Source: Diphasiastrum complanatum (taxonomy: Eukaryota > Streptophyta > Lycopodiopsida > Lycopodiales > Lycopodiaceae). From it: DNA of 64,000 bases. The stretch is taken from positions 31,565,592-31,629,591 of the forward strand of contig CM055100.1 in NCBI GenBank assembly GCA_029204225.1. Reading direction: 5' to 3'. The position numbers and the translations under genes were made by a program. Shown here piece by piece: positions 10,158-21,609 of the stretch; position 1 is the first letter of the stretch; each line of letters opens with the position of its first letter. The notes beneath the pieces were generated by a model, which was not told the origin of the DNA, searched no databases, and saw nothing but the letters and a program-made list of their open reading frames with translations.

Positions 10158-10222
10158 ATGCTGCCTGAACACTACCGCTAAGAGACATGCAGTGCAATGT
10201 GTCATTAGCCAAAAATCAGTAG
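10158..10222 (+). promoter_or_regulatory. Three short upstream ORFs in the leader
   Basis: In the leader exon 10090-10338 there are three ATGs, each followed by an early stop: 10158-10181 (7 codons plus stop), 10187-10222 (11 codons plus stop) and, inside the second in another frame, 10197-10208. None overlaps the main start at 10339, and no further ATG lies between. Upstream ORFs of this kind often lower translation of stress proteins or make it conditional. That role is inferred here. Confidence 0.5.
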
Positions 10223-10338
10223 TTATACATTTCCTGTACGGGCATTATTATCGTTTTGCTAGTGGCTTTCTGAGACCAGTTTGTTGAAAACCAGCTTCAA
10301 GATTTAAAGAGTCAGTCTTAAGCTAGTACAGTCAGAAG

Positions 10339-11872
10339 ATGCCGGCCGATGATACTTCTGGTTTAAATTCTGAGAGATCTGATGCTATGGCTTCAAGAGC
10401 AGCAGCGGCTAAGTCGACCTTAAACCCCAACGCACCTTTTTTTTTTCCTGCTGCCTTTCTGCATATCGAAGATTTCTCAGCAGAGTGGTGGAGCCTGGTG
10501 CATACCTCTCCTGCTTTTCGAGATTATTGGATCCGCGAAAGGATGCAGTATGTGGATGGAGAAGAACTTACAGCCGAAGACGTAGATCATCTAGAGGCGA
10601 TGGTGGATTTTATAGATCAAGAAGAACCAGATGTAATTCTTGATGATGGTCTGGAAGAATTCATTCTTCAAGAAGTTGAAGTAGACGGTACGTTTCACGT
10701 TTGCTTGCTCTTTCCATTCGTTCTTGCGACAGCTTAAGTATGTGAAGGCACCAGAATTTCGCTCTGATGATTCTTTTAATTTCTTAGGTTTGTTCTGCCG
10801 GATACATTGATTTTCTGATTCAGTACATAAGTTTCACTTTTTTCTGAAAGTATTTTGATTCTCCATAGTTCGACTTCATCTGCAGAATTTGTTTGAAAAC
10901 TTGGAGCGTTGAATTCCTGATTTTTGATTTCATATAATGTCACCTTTATATTTTTACAGTACTGGTCTATTGAAACTTGGATAATTTGACACCTAACTTT
11001 GATTCTGTACATATCCAGGTTGTTGGGATTTAACAGAGTTAAATGTTTGTCTAAACCGTGACCTTTAAGCTGTTAACTTTTGAATTCGTACACCACTTTA
11101 TGTATGGCATGTCTGTGGAAATTTAAATTGTGCTGGTTTTATGTCCAATTTGTGAATTGATAGGCTGCTTAGACTTTCAATTTGATGTGAATGAAATAGG
11201 GCTTGATTTGGAGTGCAGCTCCATATTTATTCAGAAAGGTTTCTTGTCTTGTGAAAGATATTTCTTTTTTGATGTCTATGCTCTCAGAGAATTTATAATG
11301 CTGCACAGGACAAATTGTTGAAATCAGTATTTCACCAATCAGTTTGAAAGTCATAGGTTTTTGACCTGTAATTCACTTGTTTGAGCTATGAATTTCATAT
11401 TCATAACTTCTAATTGACACTTCAAAGGATCCCGTTCGATTGTTTGGTATGTACAGAAAGAAGAAACATATTCTTTTCAATGTATATCTTAGCTCAGTCT
11501 GAATGGGCTTGTTGTTAGGTTTATGAACTATGCTGTCTATGTGTCATGGCTTCTGGGAACTGTGATTATAGTGTTTTATCTCTTTCATTGGAGTGTAGTC
11601 CTTTTTTGTGTTACAAGAAAGTGGTTTTGTATTCCATTTGCTTCAATTTTACAATCCAATCTCATTCCTGGTTCAAATTGGATGCAGAACAAGCAAAACA
11701 ACAGGAGCAGGAGCTGGTCAAGTCCATTAAAAGACTTGACCTTAAGGCCCACGTTCCACAAGCTGTTCAGAAAGAACAAACTATCTATCATGATAAAATA
11801 CCCCAATCTGCATCCAAGGTACCTAGTTTTTCCAAGAGGTCAGGTATGCACAGAATCCAGCAGCCTCGGTAG
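10339..11872 (+). CDS. ERD15: ERD15/CID1-like PAM2 protein, two coding exons (10339-10687, 11688-11872)
   Basis: A small acidic plant protein that binds the MLLE (PABC) domain of cytoplasmic poly(A)-binding protein and is induced early in dehydration. Exon 1 (349 nt) ends at donor GACG|GTACGT. The 1000-bp intron ends at GATGCAG|AACAAG (11687). Phase 1 on both sides joins to a 177-residue protein stopping at TAG 11870-11872. Residues 26-40 form a PAM2 motif ([15 protein letters not shown]) with the key Leu, Pro, Ala and Phe. Residues ~42-66 hold the family block [11 protein letters not shown] and FRDYWIRER. The middle is Asp/Glu-rich and exon 2 is basic and coiled-coil-like ([18 protein letters not shown]). 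Met1 is the first ATG after the upstream ORFs. Met17 (10387) is an alternative, since PAM2 sits very near the N-terminus in relatives. A 5' UTR intron, an ABRE and upstream ORFs suggest stress and translational control. No stop or frameshift is seen, so this is the only intact host gene I find. Confidence 0.9.
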
Positions 11873-12057
11873 ACAAGTGAAAATTTCCAAAGCAAGTTAA
11901 GCTGCTCAATATTGAATCTGATCAACATGTGGCAGTTGCTATTTGTACAGGAGAATAGCTGGAGTCTGCCTAGTTTAAAAAATGACCTGTTTTTATGTAA
12001 TTTGTTCAATGTGGGGTGGCATTTCTTTAGAGGATCTTCATGCAAAACTTAATGAGC

Positions 12058-12310
12058 CATATCCGAAGTGTATTAGTGTGAATAATGTTGTAGATAGAAT
12101 TTGGCAGGATTAACATGATGATGCCTTTTAAACATTGCAAGGCATGTTGTTTCATGAAGGCACCGCTTTTGAGCGATATCTAAGGGTGTTTAAACGTGAA
12201 CAAGGTTGTAGATAAAAAATATAGGATGAACTTGATGTCGTTCTACATTGAAAAGCATGTTATTTTCCCAAGGCATTGTTTGTGCACCATATCTGATTAA
12301 GTGCGTTGGA
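12058..12310. repeat. Degenerate tandem repeat (~115 bp units) after the ERD15-like gene
   Basis: Units start at about 12058 and 12174, with a third start at 12287 (catatcc / cgatatct / catatctg). They share ttgtagata, a ...gatga..., acattg and gcatgttgt/att order. The two full units are 116 and 113 bp and well diverged. They may lie in the 3' UTR or just downstream. Confidence 0.55.
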
Positions 12311-12520
12311 ATTTCAGTGCCAAGTATACTTGTAATAAATCTTTCTTGTTGAATGTGGATTGGCCATCTCTTTGGGCTTTGTACATGATTCTTTTTGCGA
12401 CATGCTCACAAGTATTATTTTTGATAGGAAATATCTGTTTTAGTTGTCTGTGTCTCTTTGGTTATAGAGCCATCTACATTTAGAGTTTGGTCCCCTACAA
12501 GACAACATCACAGCATGTTC

Positions 12521-12780
12521 TTTGAATCAAGTTGCTTTTTGAAAATAGAAATGCTAAGGTTGGCTCTTCTCATTTGTGGGGCTGTAGGTGTATCTGGACA
12601 ATCTTGCAGGATGCTTTTTATCATGGGTCTTTTATAAATAGAGCCACATTTGTAGTTGTTGGTACCTCTGTCAATTTCTTTCAATCAAGTTGCTTTTTGA
12701 AGGTTGGCTGTTCTTGTTTGTGGTGCTGTAGGTGTTGTATCAACCATCCTGCTGGATTCTTTTATCATAGGAATGGTTTC
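12521..12780. repeat. Degenerate two-unit tandem repeat
   Basis: Copies start near 12521 and 12681, about 160 bp apart. They share tcaatcaagttgcttttt or a close variant, then aggttggct, ttctcatttgtgg / ttcttgtttgtgg, gctgtaggtgt and ttttatcat. No coding potential is evident. Confidence 0.6.
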
Positions 12781-12899
12781 CCATTAAACGTCCTGTTTAT
12801 TACATCATACCCAAGTTTTATTGTAACATTTATTGACAACCACTTACGATTTTCTACCTCATTTCTTTGTTCAGATTCAAGAATTTCTTAACACTTGTG

Positions 12900-15800
12900 G
12901 TAATGGGTAATAAAGCAAACAAGTACATAATGTAACAGTCAGTGGGTAGCCAAGTAAGTGTTGTTTGGTGGTTGCTTGCTGGGGCACCCAGATTTTAGTA
13001 ATTCAAGAAACTTCCTGTTTTTATTAATAAAAGATGGAGAAACCCATCGGAGTAGGAAGGAATGCATGTAGAAAGTGAAAGGCCAGGCCATAAGTCGAAT
13101 TGAGATACTGTACAACTATAACAAAGTCAATCTCACACAGTATTTACATAACGCCTACTGCTTGATGTAAGTCGCTAGTTAAGATAGTTGGAAGTTTAGG
13201 TAGTGCAGGAAGTTGTGAAGCACAGCCATTCCTGCAACTACGGCACGCTCACGAAGTCCACTGTGCAGCTTCTAGGAAATTGTACAACTTTATTTGCGTC
13301 CTCTGAAGTGAGTCATAGTTTGAAGCTCAAAGTTGAACAAAGGTGCAGGAAGTGAAGTCGAATGTAAGCGCTGGCATTTTTTTCAGGTAGGTTGCTTGTT
13401 TAGTGTATAGAGATTGTATGACCTTGGTTGTTGAATTGGGCACAAAGTTGTGATTATGACACCCTAAAATCTTAACAACTTCTGCACGCTTGCTATTTTG
13501 GTTATTTTTATTATTTTGAAAGGTCCAGTTGTATTTGGATGCTTGACATCAGTCTTTTGAAAATAGTTTATTGATAATTTTATTGGGTCTCTCTTAGAGG
13601 TGCTTTTAATACCATGAATAATTTGTCTTGTTAATCTCTGCCAAGCCTATGTGCATGAAATAACGAACTTTGCAAACCTTACCATTTTTATTAGTGATAG
13701 CAGGAGGATTGATATATATTTGATGAAATGATGGTTGCATGTGGTGGATAAACAGATTTATGATCTTTTTTTCAACACATCAATGCTACATTTTAGTGTA
13801 CTTGTGTATCTTTTCCTTGCGTAATTCTCATTGATGATTTATATATGAATAATATATGTATGGTGATCTATGAAGCATGTTCAAGGGTCTGTCTAGAGAT
13901 TGTGGATTACAAGGATTTCGAACTTACAATTTATCTTTTATTTTCTAAATTTAGAAAATTCATACAAGATTAGGAAAATGTGAAGATATTTGTGACAATT
14001 GATGAAAGCATTATGTATGTAAAATGTGTGGAGCGTAAACAATGTTTGTGCACACTCTTTCAAATGTAGATGGATGTTTCAATGATAAGATTTCTGATGT
14101 CTAGCTTGTGTTGGAAGCTCATTTCCACATCTCTAGTTGGAGATGAGAATACTCTTGTGCATGTGCTCAATTTTGTGCCTTCAACACAGTGTGTTTGTTT
14201 AGGGTTAGTAGCCTTTGTGCCTTCAACATGTTATGCCTAATTTAGGTAACAAGAATGTAAATGGTTTGACCAAATTGCTCTTCCTGCTACATTAGCATTT
14301 AATTTTTCAACATCCCTTCCTTTCTTGAGTTAAAAGAATGTCTCATGGTTCCACTGAAATGGTCCCCCCCATACCTATTGGCATGCAGTTTTATGGACAT
14401 CCCTTGCCTTTGTTGTATTAAAAAGGTTTTAATGGTTTACTAGAACATCACCCGGTTGGACTAGATTCACAAGGGGATATTGGCAAGCCATAAAGAGCCT
14501 TAGTCAAGTGTTGGTGTGGTTGTCATTGAAACTCTTTAATTTTAGTGTTTTTACTAATGCTTTTATTGATATTTTTGGTAGGTTATGGTGCGTATAACAT
14601 GATGTAGTTTTCTTTTGTACAATGTTGAGGGTTATTTCGGTTTTTGAGGGTTGACATCTTGTACGATTTTTGAAAGAGCATTTAAACATTGAAGTCTTGT
14701 AGATATGTTATTGGTAGGTTTGTTGGTGAAGGAATTGGTCGAAAGTCATATTGACTAAAAAAACTCATAGACACATGGAAGTTTGTGGTCAATAGTACCT
14801 TTTGAATAGTGAACTTTGAAAGTGACCCAATGTTGATGTCCAATATCCTCAATGTACTAAATGGCAACTCATGCTACATACGTAATATTTGGTTGATTAC
14901 CAACATGCTTCAAATAAAATCATTGATTGCACCTTGATAGGGATTTTATCTCGTTACTTTTCTCTCAACAACTATTCTACATTGTTTGACTTGTTGCTGA
15001 ATGCAATAGAGTACCTAGAGGCTTGGCTATGACAATCCTCCAAGCTATAATGCTTCAAAATAATTGTCACATATGCTTGTTGACTTGTGTAGATTGATTA
15101 GATGTTTTTATTCATGTATTGTATTTCTCGTAGAAGTAATGGATCCTTTTTTAATCTTTCATGCAAATGTAGAGGAAAGATGGAATTTGCTCTCAAACTA
15201 GAGATTCAAACGATTTGCACATCAAGGTGAAGTCATCCACATAAAATGAAAGTATTATGAGTATGCAAACCTCTCTTTGTTGAGAATCAAAATAGTTGCT
15301 ATTTTTTGGTACTATGGTGAAGGTCATTGCTTGAGACCATCTGGTTTTGTGACATTTACCTACCATATTTTGACTCCCATTAACAACGTACCTTTCAAGT
15401 TAATCCATGTAGAAGTCTTTCTTCATGTAAATACAAGTTGTAATGACTTGGATGAAGTATATGACTTACAAAAAATGTTGTATAGATTTGTGATCTTTAA
15501 TGTGTTAGTCAATGTCCCTGGCCTTTCATTATTTTGTGAAATGCATGCACCATATTGATAAACTTTGAAAAACTTCTTTGATGGTTTTTGATCATGTTGT
15601 GAATGTGAATGTATGTGTGCTTCATATGAAATAGGTTTCTCATGAGCTTCATCACCCTCATAAATCTCCTCTTATCACCAAATTGAGACCAATTTGGTGA
15701 TGGTTTAGTAGAAAAGATATGTAGGATTAGCAAATATTACAACGGCTTCATTAACACTTATTTCCTTGCTTTTTTCTAATTCAATCAAATGAATATCATG

Positions 15801-16214
15801 TTAAGTTCTTTTTATTTAAGGCCATACATTATCGACATTTATGCTGTATGGATTGATGTAGACATCTTTGAAATACATCTCTATTAATTTGAGTAAGGAG
15901 AATTTGAAGCATGACAAGGATGCCTCCCCTTACACCATTTGATTTGTTCTTGAAACCATTATGAGAACGATTAGAGCAAGTAGCAGTGGAAGTTTTGCTT
16001 GGTACCCATTATTTGTTTTTTTGCCTACCTTATACCCCTTCATATGGCCTTCACATGCTTTGTGCTTACTTCAACCTATGTTGCCAAGGTTCCATGTTGT
16101 TGGGAAATTTGCATGGGGAAGGAAGCCCTGTACCCTCGGTGCATGTGCTACACCTATCGAATCGAATCAAAATGGTGGGTCCAATGACTCAACTGATTCT
16201 ACTTGATTATGACT
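12900..16214. other. No gene or element recognised
   Basis: About 3.3 kb of AT-rich, unique-looking sequence. Open frames here are short, differ between strands and show no known motif. I saw no LTR ends, splice-supported exons or RNA gene. Confidence 0.5.
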
Positions 16215-17190
16215 TCGAAGTCTCAAAATGAATAGGGTCGATTACGTAGACAAAGACAAAGTCTAAAGATTGATTAGTTGCGGAAGCGACAGATAGTTCA
16301 AACAATTCTATACAAAAGCAGTATTAGCTAGAATGATAAATTAGAGTAGCATGCATACATTCACATTGATATAATTTTGTACGCAATAAGTCACTGGATT
16401 GATTTAAAAAGTAATAAATACAAATTAGCTGACGAGCACAAGACAATTGCGACGATAACCAGATACTCGGAACCAGCTCTAGTTCTATAACAACTTTGAC
16501 GATTTGAAGATCAGTCGATAGCTTATACCGACTCTCTGTCGAAAACTAATCGATGTAATAACATCTACTTTGTCTGCTGATTGATTATAATGATTATATG
16601 ATTCTGAATACTTGATCTCTAATGAATTATATGTACTCTATCTTGATATATTGAGTTGTACATTTATTCAAACATATTAATAAATATATAGAAACTTAGA
16701 GCTATGTTGTCTGATGTGGATCTTGCGGCGATCATGGCTATCACTATTTCAGGTAGGACACAGTTGTGGGTGTCGCTATTTGGACAGGCGATGATTGTGG
16801 CTGCTATCAATGTCAAAATAGTTGCACAGTGCAAAGACTAGCTAGTATATGTGACTAGCTTTATTTAGAATGGTACTATGTCAGTTAGATAGTTGATAGT
16901 TTGTTGACTCGAGTCAGAGTCGCATAGTTGGAGTTGAGAGTGATGAAGGTTTGAATGTTTGATTCGATAGTTGTTTGAATCGAGCATTCGAGCGCCTGTC
17001 GATAGTCGACACTTGGAACTCCTTTGATAGTTCTACTTTCTTTAATAGTTTGTCTATCTTCAATAGTTTGACTATCGCATAGGTACATGTCTTTGATTTT
17101 TGTGTATTTATGTGGATTGTGCGACAATGTGAGTAAATATGCAACAACATGAATGAATCTAGATTAACTATGGGATTTAGGGAGAGAAGG
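16215..17190 (-). repeat. Diverged LTR remnant of the copia-C type
   Basis: Scattered similarity in the same order as the copia-C LTR: gattacgtag with a following AAAC-rich stretch (16238), gagcacaagacaatt (16434), a diverged tgtctg...gatc...ggtgg block (16708-16760), gttgcacag (16821), gtgcgacaa...gagtaaatat (17118-17140) and ggatttaggga (17171). It ends where the truncated gag of copia-B starts, so it may be what interrupted copia-B. Divergence is far greater than between copies C, D and E. Confidence 0.5.
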
Positions 17191-17216
17191 AATTGTTTAT
17201 TTTGCCTGGAATAGCC

Positions 17217-18043
17217 CTATTCTTGACCTGGGCCTTGATTCCAATTGCCTTGATTCGGGCCATCATTGGATTGTTCTTGAAATTGTTGGAACGATCCACG
17301 ATTTGAGTTTCCACCTCTTGATTGGTATCTTCCATGACCAAATCTGCCACCACGTCCTCTGACTGCAAGAGCTTGATCAAAGCGATGACTCAAGTTCTCT
17401 TGAGGTTGTTCTTCCTGCAAAAGCAATCCACCTAACTCTAGGTTGGAAGATTTTCCCGTGTGGCTATACTTGTCACAAACATCTGATGTGACTCACTCAA
17501 ACTATTCAATGTCAACTGCATGATCTCACGATCCTGTACTCGCTCTCCTACTGCTGCTAATTGGTCACGAATCTCTTTGATCTTCAGTAGGTGATCAGCA
17601 ACAGTTGCACCATCATCCATCCGCAATGTGTGCAACTTCGTCTTCAGAAATAGCACCTGAGATGTGTTTGTGGTCTCAAACAATGCCTTCAACCTATCCC
17701 ATGCTTCTTTTGGTCCTTCTGAATCCAAAATGTAGGGAATAATTGCATCTCTAACTGATAAATTGATGACATTTTTTGCTTTCCGTTTTCTCCTGTCAAA
17801 TGCCTGCTGATCTTCTTCAATCACTGGCCTTGTCTCTTCACCTGTCACGATCTCCCATAGCTCCTTTTCCATCAAAATGTTCTTCAGTTTGAATTTCCAA
17901 ACTGCATAGTTGCTGGCTCCTTCCAATTTGCTTAAAAAAACTTGAGGACACTCTCGCTTAGAGTTGTCATTACTGGATAGATGAGTCCGGATCACAAAAA
18001 ATGGCTCAGTTTGAGCACACAACTTGTCTCCAAATTTTATCAC
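17217..18043 (-). pseudogene. Copia-B gag, frame broken and truncated
   Basis: The frame 17438-18043 covers most of the gag domain with the same ATVADHLLKIKEIRDQL block as copia-A. After a short indel at about 17438 the frame 17217-17426 continues with a Gly/Arg-rich linker (RGGRFGHGRYQSRGG) and an insertion of Gln/Asn-rich residues not found in A. The zinc knuckle is missing because the element ends there. The N-terminal start region differs from A by a small frame change near 17940. Confidence 0.8.
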
Positions 18044-18083
18044 GCCACAGAACTGTATAAATTTTTTTTTTGGTTGTAAACCT

Positions 18084-18321
18084 GATATCAGAATGGAGCG
18101 CAGATGTACGACTGCTCAGGATCCTCTTTAACTTGTGTGCGTGGATCCGATATTGGGACATGCGATATCGGACTGGAGCGCAGATGTACAACTGCTCGGA
18201 ATTCTCTTTAGCTCGTGCACTTGGATCCGATATTGGTACGGACATGCGATCTCGGTGCGGATGCACGACTGCTCGGGTTTCTCTTCAGCTAGCGCGCTTG
18301 GATCCGATATTGGTACGGATA
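18084..18321 (-). repeat. Three-unit tandem repeat in copia-B leader
   Basis: Units start at 18084, 18164 and 18248 (80, 84 and ~74 bp). They match the array in copia-A in order and spacing, including the GATATC and GGATCCGATAT palindromic blocks. The third unit has GATCTC instead of GATATC. Confidence 0.8.
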
Positions 18322-18854
18322 TGAAAAAATAGAGAGAATATAAGAACTTTCAGAGGGAATATTCCAGATTTCCTACTTCAGTGCGGCGGCTACGCAGCCT
18401 CCTCTTTGCAAAGATGTCGAAACAAGTGATCGTTCAAACAAACAGATATTAGTAATGTGAAAGGTATGAAGTCTCAAAGCTCTGAATGGCAGTACTAAAC
18501 ACTATCTAGTGTGACTTGCAGTACCCCAAACAAACAAATGGGAGATTTCTTGGCACAACTATCTGACAAATGACACTTTTTACAACGACTAAAAAAAATT
18601 TATTGTAAAACTTTTTCCACTCAACAGATTTTCAATCAGTCTGATGCTGCCCTGGCCTTTTCGATGCCTCCGGGACTGTGTCTTCATTCCCCACTAATAA
18701 CTGTGAGCTCCAAAACATGCAAAATACACCAAGAAAGATTTCTTCAAGCCGTTTTTGTCTCTCCAAGCTTTCGCCTCCTGTGAAGGACTTTCTCACTTTG
18801 TTGCGAAGCCTATGACAAGCTATATCCACTGATCAGGCATGCAAGACTATCGAA

Positions 18855-19080
18855 GCTCTGATACCATGTCAATAATCAGATATGCAACATCAAGCATTCA
18901 CCATAAGCAATCACCAAGTAGGGAGACGAAAGAAGAACACACAATATCACTCAATCACACTAACTTCATACTGAATATAAAAATGTACATATAAACCCTG
19001 AACCCTAATAGAGAGAGAGAAAACTTAGGAGTAGACTACTAGACTAGCCTACGACTAGTTACAGCTGGTAATAGCTGTCA
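18855..19080 (-). repeat. Copia-B primer-binding site and 5' LTR
   Basis: PBS on the minus strand is TGGTATCAGAGC (18855-18866). The LTR spans 18867-19080, 214 bp, short for a plant copia. On the minus strand it begins TGACAGC and ends ATTGACA. A TATA-like TTTATATG lies inside. The partner LTR is absent, so the target duplication cannot be checked. Confidence 0.75.
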
Positions 19081-19214
19081 ATAATAAAGTACATCGTGAA
19101 CAATGACTAAGAAGTGTAACAATGAAGTTTATCATTTATTTCTAACAACTATGGCTCCCGATCATGTAGTAAGATTACCATGCAACATCAAAACTCAAGT
19201 TCAAATGAAGAGAG

Positions 19215-19949
<735 letters not shown>

Positions 19950-20228
19950 TGTTATTAGAGCTGTTGTGTTGTAGGTTATGAAAGGATCAAGCACATCTAT
20001 CAAGGATTTGGAGGAGATATCAATGCTAGAGCATGCCAGATTGAGTTCTAATCAAAAATCGAGTTCTTTGAATATGTAGATTGGATCTTTTATAGATCAA
20101 AACTCAAAATAGGTTTATATACTTGATCAATTTCGATTTCACACATCACTTTTTGGATTTGGCTGATTTTTTATGCATTAGAAAAGCCTAAGTGGTGCTA
20201 CAAGATTGCATATCAAGTTTTAGGCAAT
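19950..20228 (+). mobile_element. Copia-H1 primer-binding site and start of internal region
   Basis: After the PBS the sequence matches the internal region of a second H copy at 29851-30080 (shared blocks gatttggag, aatgctagagcatg, tagattggatctttt, atcaagtttt). It is cut at 20228 by the TIR element that starts CATTAGAGGAG. Confidence 0.7.
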
Positions 20229-20544
20229 CATTAGAGGAGTCCCAAAATAAAAAAAAGACCCTTTGTAAAGATACTTTTATCTTTTTTCTCTAGTTTCGGA
20301 CCGTCACCTGGCCCAATCAAAATGCACAAATTTGAAATTTAAGTAACGTAGCTCAAATAAACTGAGAAATAAAAATACATTATAGAAAACTTTGAAATTT
20401 GTGTCCAGGAAGCATGGACGTATCCCATTGGTTTGTTCAGGACATGTATTTTGTGCTCCCAAATTCATAAAATGGAGCAACATTTGATATACCAATGTAT
20501 ATTTTTCAATCAATTCTATACATGTGCAATCTATATCTGTTCTG
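20229..20544 (+). mobile_element. TIR element copy, left part, cut by copia-D
   Basis: It starts CATTAGAGGAG and matches the left ~150 bp of the 381-bp element at 21974-22354 (gaccctttgtaaaga, caaatttgaaat, acgtaacgtagc or close variants). It then differs, and is interrupted by the copia-D LTR at 20545. The H sequence without this insertion is seen at 30080, where the text runs straight on (acaattgcaca). Confidence 0.6.
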
Positions 20545-21609
20545 TGTTGGATTTACTCCTACTACTCTCCTAAATCCCAATTTTAATCTGTCTCCATTCA
20601 CGCTGCATAATTTTTCTAACGTTGTCACACAGTCTGCATTTTCTACATGCAAATTCACACAGACGAAGAAAAGACGAATGAATCGCGACACTGTGTTCTT
20701 ACACAGGTCATACCTTACTGAATGCCAAAGGTGCCCTAACAGATAAGACACCCTGTAAATCTTATCCTAAGGCCATTCGTAAGAGTGACGCACTTTTCGC
20801 ATCATCACCAACGTTCACTTCATCATTGGCTGACGTCGCATCCTCTTTATGCCCACTCCATGCAGTTGCGCTAATAGGTTGGACAACAATTGTAGCCACC
20901 CACAATCTCCTCCAGACAGCACATCCACTCTATACTTTCGCATCTCCACACTTGTAATATTATGTATGTATATTGGATACCATCTGCATATTCGATGATG
21001 ATGATGATTAGATGATCAAGTGAGTGAAGAAGAGACTAAGAGAAGAGGTTTCATTTATCATTACAGACAAAATAAGCTTCGTAGGGCACGCGGTTTTGTC
21101 CGCTTTTGTATTGTGCTCTGCCGCATTATTAACTTGTATATATGATATACTTAATCTAATACAGCTCTTTGTTCTGCATTCAGATCTGTGTTAATATTGC
21201 TATGCTTGTTCTTCATTTTGTCTGATCTTTCTAGTTGCTCTTTCTGGTAATAGACGATCAACTTTTAGTCTTGTCTTTCGCGAATAATTCGCGACTAATT
21301 ATCAGTCGAGCATAGTCTAGCTCTTCGCGAATCATTCGCGACAGATGATTTGTCTTGCAATTCGCGACAAATTATTCATCTAGCACTTCATCCATTAAAT
21401 GTTTGGCTACGTAATCTAGAATGACTGTGATTTCTATCACTAAAGTTTCCTTCATTCTGATAGACGTAGTCATGCTTACGGAGAGAGTCAAATAATTCAT
21501 TCCGCTACGCACAAACATTTTTTGTTCGAGTTCGCTTCTCGTTTGTTTCTTGTTCAAGTTCGTTTCTCGTTCGTGTTCATCACTTATTCTTCCTCCCTAT
21601 CTCCCAACA
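20545..21609 (+). repeat. Copia-D 5' LTR
   Basis: 1065 bp, starting TGTTGGATTT and ending CCCAACA, a clean inverted pair. PBS TGGTATCAGAGC follows at 21610-21621. It matches the copia-C and copia-E LTRs and has one copy of the block duplicated in copia-C. TTCGCGAA-like palindromes cluster at 21278-21362. Confidence 0.9.

Larger units (their letters stand above)
17178..19080 (-). mobile_element. Copia-B: 5' part of a Ty1/copia element, sister of copia-A
   Basis: On the minus strand: LTR 18867-19080, primer-binding site 18855-18866, leader with the same three-unit repeat as copia-A, then gag, which stops abruptly at about 17180 beside the diverged LTR remnant. Protease, integrase, RT and the 3' LTR are missing. 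The sequence is close to copia-A throughout the leader and gag. Confidence 0.85.
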
